From NCBI GenBank assembly GCA_013122435.1, contig WYDT01000040.1, forward strand, positions 1 through 63,181: DNA of 63,181 bases, in the 5' to 3' direction. The translations under genes and the position numbers were made by a program. Source of the stretch: Chloroflexi bacterium AL-N1 (GTDB lineage: Bacteria > Chloroflexota > Chloroflexia > Chloroflexales > Roseiflexaceae). Below the pieces are notes generated by a model, which had not been told where the DNA came from, did no database searches, and saw nothing but the letters and a program-made list of their open reading frames with translations. Shown one piece after another: positions 18,197-27,080 of this stretch. How positions within the stretch are numbered: position 1 is the stretch's first letter; each line of letters begins with the position of its first letter.

Positions 18197-19741
18197 TTAT
18201 CGAATTATCGCTGGCAGAAAGACTGTTGGTGTAGAAGATGGGGAGGGGGTTGGTGTCGTAGCTGAACCGATAGTGATGAGCCATGGTGCGGATTGCTGCC
18301 CACCCGGTGCTGGATTGCGAATCGTCAGATTTGCTGTCCCAGCTTCACGCAGATATGCGGCATCGATGGTCGCCGTCACCTCGGTATAGTCCACAACGGT
18401 GGTTTCTAAGGGCATATCGTCCCAAAACAGCACTGTATCTGAGGCAAAGTTCTGTCCGGTTACTGTCAGCATCAGGTTTGCGCTTCCCACAGGAATCGTT
18501 GCCGGGGTGACCTCAGTAATCTCAGGGATTGGATGGGGCCCTACAGTGTCATAACGTAAGACGCGGCTGTTGCTCATATCAGCTACTACAATGTTATTTC
18601 CTGTATCCACCGCTACCCCAATAGGTTCTAATAGAGTTGCCGCATTTGTCTCACGGTCACGATCTTCTACAGTCGTAAAATCTGGCTGGCCCAACACCCG
18701 GTCTGCGATCTTGTCACTATATAACAGGGTCTCAAAAACCATAACCCGGTCTCTGGAAATTTCAACGGTATAAACGTTACCATAGCGATCAACAGTTATA
18801 CCAGTTAGCCAGCTAAACGTGTCAGGACCAGGATCAGATACGGCGTTACTGGTAAAGTTTGGTTGGCCAATAACTTCGTCGGCAGTAGTATCAGTGTTGA
18901 GCGGATCACGATAGATCAGCACTCGACCATTACCAGTATCCGCGACATACAAATTCCCTAACCAATCAAGAGCTAAATCCAGGGAACCACTTAAGCTAAC
19001 TGCACTCACTCCACCATTATTGCGTGTAGTACTCTCAAAATTTGGCTGTCCAAATACTTGATCAGGAAGTGTGTCCGTAGTTAGTGGAGTGTCGTATTGC
19101 AACACCCGATTATTCTCTGAGTCAGCAACGTACAGGTTTCCAGCGGAGTCAATTGCCATACCCCACGGAAAATGTAAACCATCACGGCCAGCACCTGCAA
19201 ACTCGTCGAAGAAAGATGGTTGACCAAGAACCCAGTCCGCAACAGCATCGTGTTCAGTTGGATCTTCGTATACCAAAATTCGATGATTATCGAAATCGGC
19301 AACATACAGATTTCCATCATAATCGACAGCAACATCGATAGGGCCATCTAAAGTTGCTGCGTTGGGAAGTGGTTGCCCCTGATCAGATGAATTACTCGTA
19401 AAATCAGACTGTCCAATCACCAGGTCTGCCGCTTCCTGATTTGTGAAGGCTGCCGCGCTCGGCCAACCCAACACCCGATGATTACTTGTGTCTGCAATAT
19501 ACAAACGTCCGGTTTGTTGATCTACAGCTAATCCCCACGGATAGTTTAGACTGGCAGCACTCAACCCACTATTGTTCTCAAGTGAGCTGGTAAACTCCGG
19601 TTGACCAAGCACCGCATCGGCAAAACGATCAAACTGGGCGGCCTGAATAAGTGGTATCGACGACTGAATGACGAACAAACTAAGGATAACGACACTACAG
19701 AGGAAAACAATTGAGCCAATGTGTCGCAATGAAGTTTTCAT
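18197..19741 (-). CDS. Secreted NHL-repeat protein with IPT/TIG domain
   Basis: The 514-residue protein has a signal-anchor at residues 10-34 ending in QAA, then six or so NHL-type propeller repeats built on VLGQPxF, GLAVDxxGNLYVADTxNxRVL (residues about 40-390). An IPT/TIG-like beta-sandwich follows (PEITEVTPATIPVGSANLMLTVTGQNF, about 400-485) and then a Thr/Pro-rich linker ending in FLPAIIR. A similar short hydrophobic-basic tail after a TP-rich linker is common on exported Chloroflexota proteins and may be a cell-surface sorting signal. Function is probably adhesion or ligand binding. Confidence 0.87.
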   Translation of the reverse strand: MKTSLRHIGSIVFLCSVVILSLFVIQSSIPLIQAAQFDRFADAVLGQPEFTSSLENNSGLSAASLNYPWGLAVDQQTGRLYIADTSNHRVLGWPSAAAFTNQEAADLVIGQSDFTSNSSDQGQPLPNAATLDGPIDVAVDYDGNLYVADFDNHRILVYEDPTEHDAVADWVLGQPSFFDEFAGAGRDGLHFPWGMAIDSAGNLYVADSENNRVLQYDTPLTTDTLPDQVFGQPNFESTTRNNGGVSAVSLSGSLDLALDWLGNLYVADTGNGRVLIYRDPLNTDTTADEVIGQPNFTSNAVSDPGPDTFSWLTGITVDRYGNVYTVEISRDRVMVFETLLYSDKIADRVLGQPDFTTVEDRDRETNAATLLEPIGVAVDTGNNIVVADMSNSRVLRYDTVGPHPIPEITEVTPATIPVGSANLMLTVTGQNFASDTVLFWDDMPLETTVVDYTEVTATIDAAYLREAGTANLTIRNPAPGGQQSAPWLITIGSATTPTPSPSSTPTVFLPAIIR

Positions 19742-20008
19742 ATTCCTTCCTACCCTGAAATTGTGACATTTTCAATACTACATATTGTAGCACTCTAGAG
19801 CCAATGTAGTATGACTCTTTGAGGTAATTTACCCGGTACAATACTCCTAACCACTCCACGACATTTGAACTGTAAATGGCTCCAAGCATACCCTCAGCAT
19901 TTTTTCACAACTTCTACACAGCTCCTTGCTATCGTAGGTTGCAATCTCAATAACTTAGCTCATACAGAAATAGAGAGTGCTCATGTTGATCTATCGGGGG
20001 AAATGTTT

Positions 20009-21883
20009 ATGAAAGATAGAAGTTTCATCAAACGACGACATCTTGTGATACATTTTAGTAGCCTGCTATTGATTGGGGTACCTCTGGCAGCTTGCGGCGC
20101 AGGACAGAATGCCGATCAAACTGCTACTATGCCCGTACAACTGGGCAATCTTACCCAAAGTATTAGTAGTAGTGGTCAGATACAGGCCCATCAGGAAAGT
20201 TTTCTGAACTTCTCTTCCAATGGAACGCTTGCCGAGGTCCTGGTGAAAGAAGGGCAACGTGTAGAAGTGGGCGATGTCCTTGCTGCACTCGAAACCGATG
20301 ATATTGACCAGCAAATTACACAGGCCGAAGCCAATCTAAAAAGTGCTCAAGCGGATCTGGCAGATTTACAGGATGGTGCAGCCGAATCAGACATTCGGAT
20401 TGCCCAATCACAACTTGATACAGCCCAGTTGCAACTTAGTCAAACGGCGAACGGGAATGCACTTCCCACCGACATTGCCAGTGCACAGGCCCAACTCAAC
20501 TCGGTGCAGACCACCCTGGAAGCGTTACGCAATCCTACTGCTGCAAACCGACAGACGGCTGAATTGGCTGTGCAAGACGCTCAAACGAGTTTACAGTCAA
20601 CACGAGATAATACTTCTGCAAATAAAACCCAGTCAGAATTAGCGCTACAAGAAGCCACTCAATCGCTTACCCAGGCCCAATCGCGCTATGCGACGGCCAA
20701 AGGAAATTGGGATTTTGTTCAGGACACCGGTAATAATCCCACAAATCCAGAGAGTACCAGTGCTACAGGCGAGACCATTGACAATGAGTTGCAGGGCACA
20801 CAGGCACAACAATACTATGACGAGTTTGTGCAGGCCGAGGCAGCATTGCGGAGTGCTGAGGCCAGTGTGCAACAGGCGCAGGTAAGTTACGACAACGCAC
20901 GTCAACAGGAAATAGCCGATGTACAACATGCAGAGAACCAACTTGCCGAGGCACAACAACAGTTGGAACTGCTTTTGAATCCCAGTACTGAAGCCATAGC
21001 GCAGGCCGAAGCACAGGTGGCGCAAGCACAGGCACAACTCGCGAGTCTGACGACAGGTGGGACGCAGAGTGATGTTGCTATTGCCCAACAAACAGTTGAG
21101 CAGCAACAGGCCAGTTTTGATGAGCTGCTGGCACCACCAACCGATGCAGCCCTTGCACAGGCCGAGGCGCAAGTCGCACAGGCTGAAGCCGCCCTTGCAC
21201 AGGCCCAGAATGATCGTGCTGACGCCGAACTAGTGGCACCATTTGATAGTGTCGTGGCGGCAGTCAACATCACACTGGGTGACTCTAGCAATACAAGTAA
21301 CACTACCAGTTCCAGCGCCGACACCGCCGCAATCTATTTAATAGATGACTCGGCGTATCATGTGGAGGTGTATTTTAGCGAGGTAGATATCGCCCAACTC
21401 GAAATTGGTCAGCAAGCGCAAGTTATGATTGATGCACTCTCCGAAGAGTCGCTGAACGGGACGCTGGCCTATCTGGCCTCCACTCCAGATGTTGCTCAAA
21501 ATGTAACCACCTATCGAGCCCGTATTGATCTTGAACAGACCGATACGCCGTTGCGAGTGGGATTAAGTGCCACCGTCAACATTACCATTGACCAGCGTAA
21601 CAATGTGTTGCTGGTGCCCAACATTGCCATTCAGCAGACGCGCAATGGTGTACAGGTGCTCACACAAACTGAAGAGGAAACAATTTCTGTAAATATTGAG
21701 ACTGGGCTTGTTGGTGCTACACAGACAGAGGTTATCTCTGGGTTGGAAGAGGGTGATCAAGTTGTGATTGTGTTAGAGGAGACTGGCGATACCAACCTTC
21801 CTGGCGGTCTATTCGGTGGTGGTGGCGGTGGTGGCGGACCTGGTGGTGGTGGCGGTGGTGGCGGACCTGGTGGTGGCAATTAG
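20009..21883 (+). CDS. Efflux ABC exporter adaptor lipoprotein (HlyD/MacA-like)
   Basis: Of the nearby in-frame starts I chose ATG 20009, eight bases after a GGGGGA site; it gives 624 residues with a lipobox VPLAACG (Cys about residue 28). The lipoyl/barrel-sandwich halves flank a very long coiled-coil hairpin (residues about 100-410, rich in AQAQLAQAEA repeats). The second half has LVAPFDSVVAAVNITLGD, then a beta-barrel and the membrane-proximal part DGQVVIVLEETGD-like. The C-terminus is a Gly-rich tail built from two 27-base repeats. With the two downstream genes it forms a MacAB-like exporter adapted to a cell that may lack a typical outer membrane. Confidence 0.9.
   Translation: MKDRSFIKRRHLVIHFSSLLLIGVPLAACGAGQNADQTATMPVQLGNLTQSISSSGQIQAHQESFLNFSSNGTLAEVLVKEGQRVEVGDVLAALETDDIDQQITQAEANLKSAQADLADLQDGAAESDIRIAQSQLDTAQLQLSQTANGNALPTDIASAQAQLNSVQTTLEALRNPTAANRQTAELAVQDAQTSLQSTRDNTSANKTQSELALQEATQSLTQAQSRYATAKGNWDFVQDTGNNPTNPESTSATGETIDNELQGTQAQQYYDEFVQAEAALRSAEASVQQAQVSYDNARQQEIADVQHAENQLAEAQQQLELLLNPSTEAIAQAEAQVAQAQAQLASLTTGGTQSDVAIAQQTVEQQQASFDELLAPPTDAALAQAEAQVAQAEAALAQAQNDRADAELVAPFDSVVAAVNITLGDSSNTSNTTSSSADTAAIYLIDDSAYHVEVYFSEVDIAQLEIGQQAQVMIDALSEESLNGTLAYLASTPDVAQNVTTYRARIDLEQTDTPLRVGLSATVNITIDQRNNVLLVPNIAIQQTRNGVQVLTQTEEETISVNIETGLVGATQTEVISGLEEGDQVVIVLEETGDTNLPGGLFGGGGGGGGPGGGGGGGGPGGGN
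21815..21868 (+). repeat. Two perfect 27-base tandem copies encoding a glycine-rich tail
   Basis: The copies at 21815-21841 and 21842-21868 are identical, each coding GGGGGGGGP. They make up the C-terminal tail of the adaptor lipoprotein. Such a repeat can vary in copy number by slippage. Confidence 0.9.
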
Positions 21884-21907
21884 TAGCATAGTGGTAAGGT
21901 GACAAAC

Positions 21908-23221
21908 ATGGAACAAACACATGTAAAGCCGTCTGAGAAACCTATGGCGAAAGTACAAATGCCACGCATACGGAGACGTTTTAGCCGTGGTGTAGTTGAA
22001 AGCATCCGCATTGCAATAGACAGCCTACGTTCGAACACATTGCGTACTGTTCTTACAATGCTCGGCATCATCATCGGTGTGGCATCGGTCGTGGCAATGC
22101 TATCTATAGGTGCTGGTGCAACTGTGTCCATTACAGAGCGAATTTCCAGTATTGGGAGCAACCTCCTGACTATCTCACCGGGCCAGACGAGTCGTGGTGC
22201 TCAGGCCAGTACTGAGTCACAGGCGCTCACCATGGCCGATGCCGAAGTGCTGACGGATCTACCAGGCATTACACTGATTGCACCAACGTTTCAAGGGAGT
22301 GCTCAACTCATTGTCGAAGCAAACAACCGACAGGCAACGGTCGTGGGGGTCACACCAGACTTTTTTACGGTACGCAACTTGACTATTGCACAAGGTGCCT
22401 TGATGGACGAGGCTGATACCACGGAGCTAAGCGCCGTTATCGTTCTGGGCAATACTATTGCCCAGGAGCTTTTTGGTGAGCAAAGTCCTGTTGGCAGCAC
22501 CATCCGCGTGGACAATCAGATCTTTCAGGTTGTGGGGGTGCTCGAGGAAAGCGGAAGTGGCGCAACGGCAGGTGGCTCCGTTGATAGTCAGGCATTTGTA
22601 CCACTTGGTGTCGCACAACTCAAACTGTTTGGAGCCCGTACTACAGGCAGTGATAGCCTGAGTATCTCTAATATCAATGTACAGGTGACAGAAGCCGATC
22701 AAGTGGATATGGTCGAGGCGCTGGTTGCCGCAACGCTACGCGAACAACACGATTTGAGTCAGGATGGCAGCGAAGATAACTTTAATGTCTTTAATCAGGC
22801 TGATGTGCTGGAGACACTCAATGAAACGACCAGTATTCTGACCGCGTTTCTTGGCGCCATTGCTGGCATTTCGCTGTTAGTAGGAGGGATCGGTGTGATG
22901 AATATCATGCTGGTGTCGGTTACTGAGCGAACCAGGGAGATCGGTCTGCGGAAAGCAGTCGGGGCCCGTCGTAGTGACATCCTCCAGCAATTCCTGATCG
23001 AAGCATCGCTGGTTAGTGCATTGGGCGGTATTATTGGTGTTCTTTTGGGTGTGGGTATCTCCGTGCTCGTATCATTGAGCGGCTTACTCACACCGGTGAT
23101 CACGCTCTGGTCTATTGTTTTGTCTTTGAGTGTCTCAATGGCCATTGGTCTTTTCTTTGGAATCTACCCGGCACGTCGCGCGGCACAACTACGGCCTATT
23201 GAAGCATTACGGCACGAATAA
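21908..23221 (+). CDS. ABC exporter permease, MacB-like (FtsX fold)
   Basis: I chose ATG 21908 (MEQTHVKPSEK) because AAGG is ten bases upstream; the GTG at 21899 is too close to it. The 437-residue protein has one membrane segment at about 50-75 (LRTVLTMLGIIIGVASVVAML), a large periplasmic MacB_PCD domain, then three segments near the end. It includes the FtsX motif VTERTREIGLRKAVGARRSDILQQFLIEA. The gene lies between adaptor and ATPase genes in the usual MacA-permease-ATPase order. The substrate is unknown; MacB relatives export peptides, macrolides or lipoproteins. Confidence 0.93.
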   Translation: MEQTHVKPSEKPMAKVQMPRIRRRFSRGVVESIRIAIDSLRSNTLRTVLTMLGIIIGVASVVAMLSIGAGATVSITERISSIGSNLLTISPGQTSRGAQASTESQALTMADAEVLTDLPGITLIAPTFQGSAQLIVEANNRQATVVGVTPDFFTVRNLTIAQGALMDEADTTELSAVIVLGNTIAQELFGEQSPVGSTIRVDNQIFQVVGVLEESGSGATAGGSVDSQAFVPLGVAQLKLFGARTTGSDSLSISNINVQVTEADQVDMVEALVAATLREQHDLSQDGSEDNFNVFNQADVLETLNETTSILTAFLGAIAGISLLVGGIGVMNIMLVSVTERTREIGLRKAVGARRSDILQQFLIEASLVSALGGIIGVLLGVGISVLVSLSGLLTPVITLWSIVLSLSVSMAIGLFFGIYPARRAAQLRPIEALRHE

Positions 23222-23231
23222 GGAGCTACTC

Positions 23232-23894
23232 ATGGCACTGATTGAGATTTCGCACATAACCAAAACCTATCAGATGGGTGATGTAAACGTTCATGCACTG
23301 GGTGGTGTATCCTTACACATCTCGGAAGGAGAAATGGTCGCGATTATGGGGCCATCAGGCAGTGGCAAAAGCACGCTCATGAATATACTTGGATGCCTCG
23401 ATCAACCAAGTGCTGGCAGCTATCGACTCGATGGCGTCGATGTGAGCAAGTTGAATGACAACCAACTCGCAGATATTCGTAGTAGCAAAGTCGGGTTTGT
23501 GTTTCAGCAGTATATGTTACTCCAGCGCACCAGCGCGCTACGAAATGTGGAACTGCCGCTGCTGTATAGTGATAAAATCGATCGCACGACACGTGCACGA
23601 AGCACATTAGAAACGGTGGGGATGGGAGAACGACTTCATCACAAATCCAATGAGTTATCGGGAGGACAACAACAGCGGGTGGCGATTGCACGTGCACTGG
23701 TAAATGAGCCACGGATCATCATGGCCGACGAACCGACCGGGGCATTGGACAGCAAAACGGGTGAGGAGATCATGGCTTTGTTTCAGCAACTCAACGCAAC
23801 CCAGGGCATCACGATCATTCTGATCACCCATGAGTTAGAGATCGCTCGCTATGCCCAACGTATCATTACCATGCGTGATGGATTGCTTGTATGA
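23232..23894 (+). CDS. ABC exporter ATP-binding protein, MacB/LolD-like
   Basis: ATG 23232 follows AAGGAG by seven bases and gives 220 residues; the frame is open upstream into the permease gene but that part is not coding. Walker A is GPSGSGKST (about residues 40-48), the Q-loop FVFQQYMLL, the signature LSGGQQQRVAIARAL, Walker B IIMADEPTGALD and the switch ILITHELE. This is the LolD/MacB ATPase type. It is the third gene of the exporter operon and meets the minus-strand unknown gene three bases later. Confidence 0.93.
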   Translation: MALIEISHITKTYQMGDVNVHALGGVSLHISEGEMVAIMGPSGSGKSTLMNILGCLDQPSAGSYRLDGVDVSKLNDNQLADIRSSKVGFVFQQYMLLQRTSALRNVELPLLYSDKIDRTTRARSTLETVGMGERLHHKSNELSGGQQQRVAIARALVNEPRIIMADEPTGALDSKTGEEIMALFQQLNATQGITIILITHELEIARYAQRIITMRDGLLV

Positions 23895-23897
23895 CAT

Positions 23898-24266
23898 CTA
23901 CGCATCCTCCTCTTCATTGCTCTGATCAGCAGGGACGGGTTTTGACCAGTATCCTGGCGCGATCAGATACTCACGCCATTCTGGAGATGCCTGCCACTTC
24001 TCGACATAGGCCATACGTTCTTTGAGGCCAAGTTTTTTCCAGAAGGGGAACCAGACCTCGTGTAGCCATGCCTCACTATAACCCTGTCGCCATCCACCCC
24101 ACCACGGCTCCTGCTCAGGATAGGCGACACAGGGCGGCTCAATCTCTGCCCGGGCTTCAAGCGCTTGTTGCTGGGCAGTAAACCATTCCAACCATTCTGA
24201 CTCTTCCCTTGTGGTTCTGCCCCACAGACACCATTGGATAAGGTATTGCAGATTTTGGATTTTCAT
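23898..24266 (-). CDS. Hypothetical Trp-rich acidic protein, 122 residues
   Basis: The product has an unusual number of tryptophans (WCLWGR, WLEWF, PWWGGWRQGY, WLHEVWFPFWKK) and an acidic end. It shows no signal peptide or known motif. I do not recognise the family. It is convergent with the ABC ATPase gene with a gap of three bases. Sixteen bases upstream of its ATG ends a short coding-like remnant (24283-24435) that may be the tail of a lost partner gene. Confidence 0.65.
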   Translation of the reverse strand: MKIQNLQYLIQWCLWGRTTREESEWLEWFTAQQQALEARAEIEPPCVAYPEQEPWWGGWRQGYSEAWLHEVWFPFWKKLGLKERMAYVEKWQASPEWREYLIAPGYWSKPVPADQSNEEEDA

Positions 24267-24282
24267 TTCTTATTGATCCTAC

Positions 24283-24435
24283 TCAGGCCGTACGCAAGAT
24301 CGTCTCATCAGGTTGCAGCTTGACCAACTCTGCACATGTATACCACAGTTCTCTGGCCGTTGCTTCATTATACGACCCTTTAGAAGAAGGCCATTCATAG
24401 GATGCCTGAAAAGGTTTGCTACGAGAATAATGTGC
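24283..24435 (-). pseudogene. Possible C-terminal remnant of an unknown gene
   Basis: Between an upstream TAG and a TGA at 24283-24285 there is a 50-codon stretch with protein-like content (SYEWPSSKGSYNEATARELW then TCAELVKLQPDETILRTA) and no start codon. The adjacent upstream DNA in another frame also reads protein-like (YQANWQSYRIPVVVVGTLFS). I infer a frameshifted or truncated gene, but the piece is too short to identify. Confidence 0.35.
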
Positions 24436-24497
24436 CTACAACAACGACAGGAATACGGTAGCTCTGCCAGTTAGCTTGATACACTAGAGTGTTTGGG

Positions 24498-24532
24498 AAA
24501 CCTCTCGCAGATCTGCTCTGTGAGAGGTTTTT
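24498..24532 (+). terminator. Hairpin with T-run
   Basis: AAACCTCTC (24498-24506) pairs perfectly with GAGAGGTTT (24522-24530), loop 15 bases, with T bases to 24532 on the plus strand. It lies 35 bases beyond the stop of the minus-strand VOC gene and could stop transcription from either side. Confidence 0.55.
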
Positions 24533-24567
24533 GTGCGGCTTTGAGGAGGTCAACAAATATGCGTTTT

Positions 24568-24924
24568 TTATTCTGTGGTGGACTGCCAGAGACCCAGCGT
24601 ATTGCCATCAATATCATTGAACCATGCGAAGGAACCCTGTCCCGGAACTTCCGTGTGCGGAATAACAACCTGGCCACCAAGCGTTTCGACTTTCTGAAGA
24701 TAGAGTGGAATATCTTCAACCTCAACATAGATCATAACGTAATTGTGCGGTTCGTGGCCCAGCGCAGTAAGATGACCCGTAATCCCACGTTCAGCAGCAG
24801 TGTGTACGTCCTTCGAGTATGGACCGTAGTCAGTCGTTGACCAACCAAAGAGGTCGCTGTAAAAGGCACTGGCTTTTTCCCGATCCCGACCACCAATCTC
24901 AAAATGAACGACTGGGTTTCCCAT
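24568..24924 (-). CDS. VOC family protein
   Basis: ATG 24924 (MGNPVVHFEIGGRD) follows GGAGG by six bases; an earlier in-frame ATG at 24942 lacks a site. The 118-residue protein has the single-module VOC pattern VVHFEIGGRDREKASAFYSDLFGW at the start and GQGSFAWFNDIDGNTLGLWQ at the end, typical of the small glyoxalase-like proteins that bind a metal in a dimer. The ligand is unknown. It is divergent from the histidine kinase gene. Confidence 0.87.
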   Translation of the reverse strand: MGNPVVHFEIGGRDREKASAFYSDLFGWSTTDYGPYSKDVHTAAERGITGHLTALGHEPHNYVMIYVEVEDIPLYLQKVETLGGQVVIPHTEVPGQGSFAWFNDIDGNTLGLWQSTTE

Positions 24925-25155
24925 GGTATTCCTCCATCGCAAATATAGAACATATATTCTGTAACTATTGTAATGAAGAATAAGAAGATATGCAAGATCT
25001 TGATAAACTCAACGCTATCTTACACCTTATGCAGGAGGGTAAGTTATCGCTTCTTCACCATCAGATATACGATATGTGTCTCTATTGGTACACATTACAT
25101 GTATCATGTCATTTACACCCATTGTGTATCTTCAAAAGACTCAAGGGAGATCATC

Positions 25156-26517
25156 ATGCCCTACCGGATTGTATCTTCAACAGCCAGCGAACAACACCCC
25201 GCCGGGCAGCGTGATGTGGTGCGTCTTCTCCAAGATATTGCCGTCATTGCCAATAAAGCGACTTCTCTGCAAACGGCATTGCAACGCACAATTGATCGCC
25301 TGTGTATGCATCTTGGTTGGCCAGTTGGTCATGTTTATTTACCCCATCGCACTGTCAATATGGAATTTGAGTCGACGCCGATATGGCATTGGAGTACACC
25401 TGATCGCTTTATGACACTCCAACGTGTGTCCGATGAGGTACGTTTTGCACCAGGATTGGGTCTGGTTGGGCAAGTGCTTGAGACGAAGCGTCCCGTGTGG
25501 AGTGCAAATGTGATGGCAGAGCCACATTTTATCCGTAAAGCAGACGGTCTCGGTGTGGAGGCGTTTCTCGCCGTGCCAATAATCGTTGACAACACCGTCA
25601 CGGGAGTGCTCGAATTTTTTGCATTGCACACTATGGAACCGCATCCATCAGTGATTGAGGTCGCTGCAAATGTCGGGATGCAACTTGGTCGCGTCGTTGA
25701 ACGGACGCGCATGCTTCAGCTCACAGAACAATATCAGCAGCTCCAGGAGGCTGTTGAGCGACTCACGATGATAAAAGCAGGGCCCGCAGATATCGAACGC
25801 GCAGCAACCGTAGACTCTCTCACGTCTGCGCTGGCACATGAGATAAGTAGTCCACTGTACGCAGCACGAGGCGCACTCACACTGCTGATGCTCGATTTAC
25901 AACAACAGGGTATTAACTCTCCTTATACGTCCATCATGAGTAACGAATTAGAGCGCGTTGCTGCTATCATCCAACAACTCCGCATGACCGACATTCCTAC
26001 CCTGAGCGAGCTATTACCACATAATCTCGCTGATGTCGTGGATGAAGCACTATCGCTCACCCTCTCCGAACGACAAGAGGCTGGGATTCATGTCTCCGTC
26101 GCCTATGATCCGACACTTCCACCTGTGCGTTGTGATAAAGGGCAACTACAACAGATTCTCGTACACCTCGTTCGCAATGCCATTGAAGCTATGCCAGATG
26201 GAGGGACATTGACCGTCAGCACGGTTGCTGCACCACGTGTGGCACTGATCAAGATTACTGATGATGGATCAGGCATCCCTGCTGAGCTTCGAGAAGACAT
26301 CTTCTCACCATTCTGCACGACCAAATCCAGGCCGCTCGGAATGGGATTACCCATTAGCGCTTATCTCATCAAACAGCAAGGTGCTCAATTGAATTTGAGC
26401 AGGAGGCAAGCGGTGGCACCACCGTGTGGATTGCGTTGCCACGCTAGCACTCATCTCGTCAATGATAGTAGCTGTCACCAGCACAACTTCGACAAAGACA
26501 TATTTCCTCATGCATGA
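25156..26517 (+). CDS. GAF-domain sensor histidine kinase, frameshifted near its end
   Basis: ATG 25156 (MPYRIVSST) follows AAGGGAG. Residues about 20-175 form a GAF sensor domain. The H-box is LAHEISSPLY with His228, the N-box LVRNAIEAMPDGG, G1 DDGSGIP and G2 GMGLPIS, so phosphotransfer elements are intact. After KQQG the reading frame changes: inserting one base near 26381 gives SIEFEQEASGGTTVWIALPR and a stop at 26445-26447, the normal ending of such kinases. As written, the frame runs on to 26517 with unrelated residues over the opposite-strand gene. It lies beside the nitrate block and may regulate it; no response regulator is adjacent. Confidence 0.85.
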   Translation: MPYRIVSSTASEQHPAGQRDVVRLLQDIAVIANKATSLQTALQRTIDRLCMHLGWPVGHVYLPHRTVNMEFESTPIWHWSTPDRFMTLQRVSDEVRFAPGLGLVGQVLETKRPVWSANVMAEPHFIRKADGLGVEAFLAVPIIVDNTVTGVLEFFALHTMEPHPSVIEVAANVGMQLGRVVERTRMLQLTEQYQQLQEAVERLTMIKAGPADIERAATVDSLTSALAHEISSPLYAARGALTLLMLDLQQQGINSPYTSIMSNELERVAAIIQQLRMTDIPTLSELLPHNLADVVDEALSLTLSERQEAGIHVSVAYDPTLPPVRCDKGQLQQILVHLVRNAIEAMPDGGTLTVSTVAAPRVALIKITDDGSGIPAELREDIFSPFCTTKSRPLGMGLPISAYLIKQQGAQLNLSRRQAVAPPCGLRCHASTHLVNDSSCHQHNFDKDIFPHA

Positions 26518-27049
26518 TTTCACGCTCGTTGATAATCTCTTCACCACAGCCCGAGCAGTGTACCCGTACATGGGGTCTGCTTATGATGGCTTTGAGCGAG
26601 ACAGTCAGCGAAACGGGGCGAACACACAGCAATTCCTCTGTCGGCATGATTTGATAGGCATTGAGATAGGCATACCAGCGCTTGGTCTCTTCAGGGGCAT
26701 AGCTATGAGCATATGTCCGTGCCTGGGGATGTGGCCAGATGCGAAATGCCTGATCCGTATGGCGATCCACAAAGGTGACCGCCACCTTCCCCTCATCCAT
26801 CAACCGCATGGTGCGTCGTCCAAACCAGCAACCTGTGGCCACCGACACGCCATCAGCAAAGCAACCATCCGTTTCCACGAATGCAAACAGACGCTTATCG
26901 CTTTGAGGGAGATCAAGAGACAATAATTCAGCGGCATATAACCCACATCGCACACCCAACACCTGTCGTGGACAGAGATGATTATGCAATGCAGCAGATT
27001 GTTCTAATAACATGGTCAAGTTCGGCAGACAATCTGTCATGACTGACAT
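26459..27049 (-). CDS. FmdE-family protein with C-terminal zinc ribbon
   Basis: The 196-residue protein matches the FmdE/Tfu family: HNHLCPRQVLGVRCGLYAAELL near the start with the conserved His and Cys, then VETDGCFADGVSVATGCWFGRRTM. The C-terminus has CSGCGE and CLCRSCAG, a four-cysteine TraR/DksA-like zinc ribbon. FmdE proteins occur with molybdenum or tungsten enzymes, but their biochemical role is unsettled. Here it is the last gene of the nitrate reductase operon, which supports a link to the molybdoenzyme. Confidence 0.85.
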   Translation of the reverse strand: MSVMTDCLPNLTMLLEQSAALHNHLCPRQVLGVRCGLYAAELLSLDLPQSDKRLFAFVETDGCFADGVSVATGCWFGRRTMRLMDEGKVAVTFVDRHTDQAFRIWPHPQARTYAHSYAPEETKRWYAYLNAYQIMPTEELLCVRPVSLTVSLKAIISRPHVRVHCSGCGEEIINEREIMHEEICLCRSCAGDSYYH

Positions 27050-27080
27050 AGCTACTCCTCACATACATGACTGGTATGGA

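Noticed and set aside
25074..25095. ATGTGT-N10-ACACAT inverted repeat upstream of the histidine kinase
   Set aside because: The half-sites and spacing differ from the TGTGA-N6-TCACA operators, so I do not count it as a regulator site.
26448..26517. C-terminal extension of the histidine kinase
   Set aside because: The residues past the frameshift are unlike kinases and overlap the FmdE-like gene on the other strand. They result from the single-base change near 26381.
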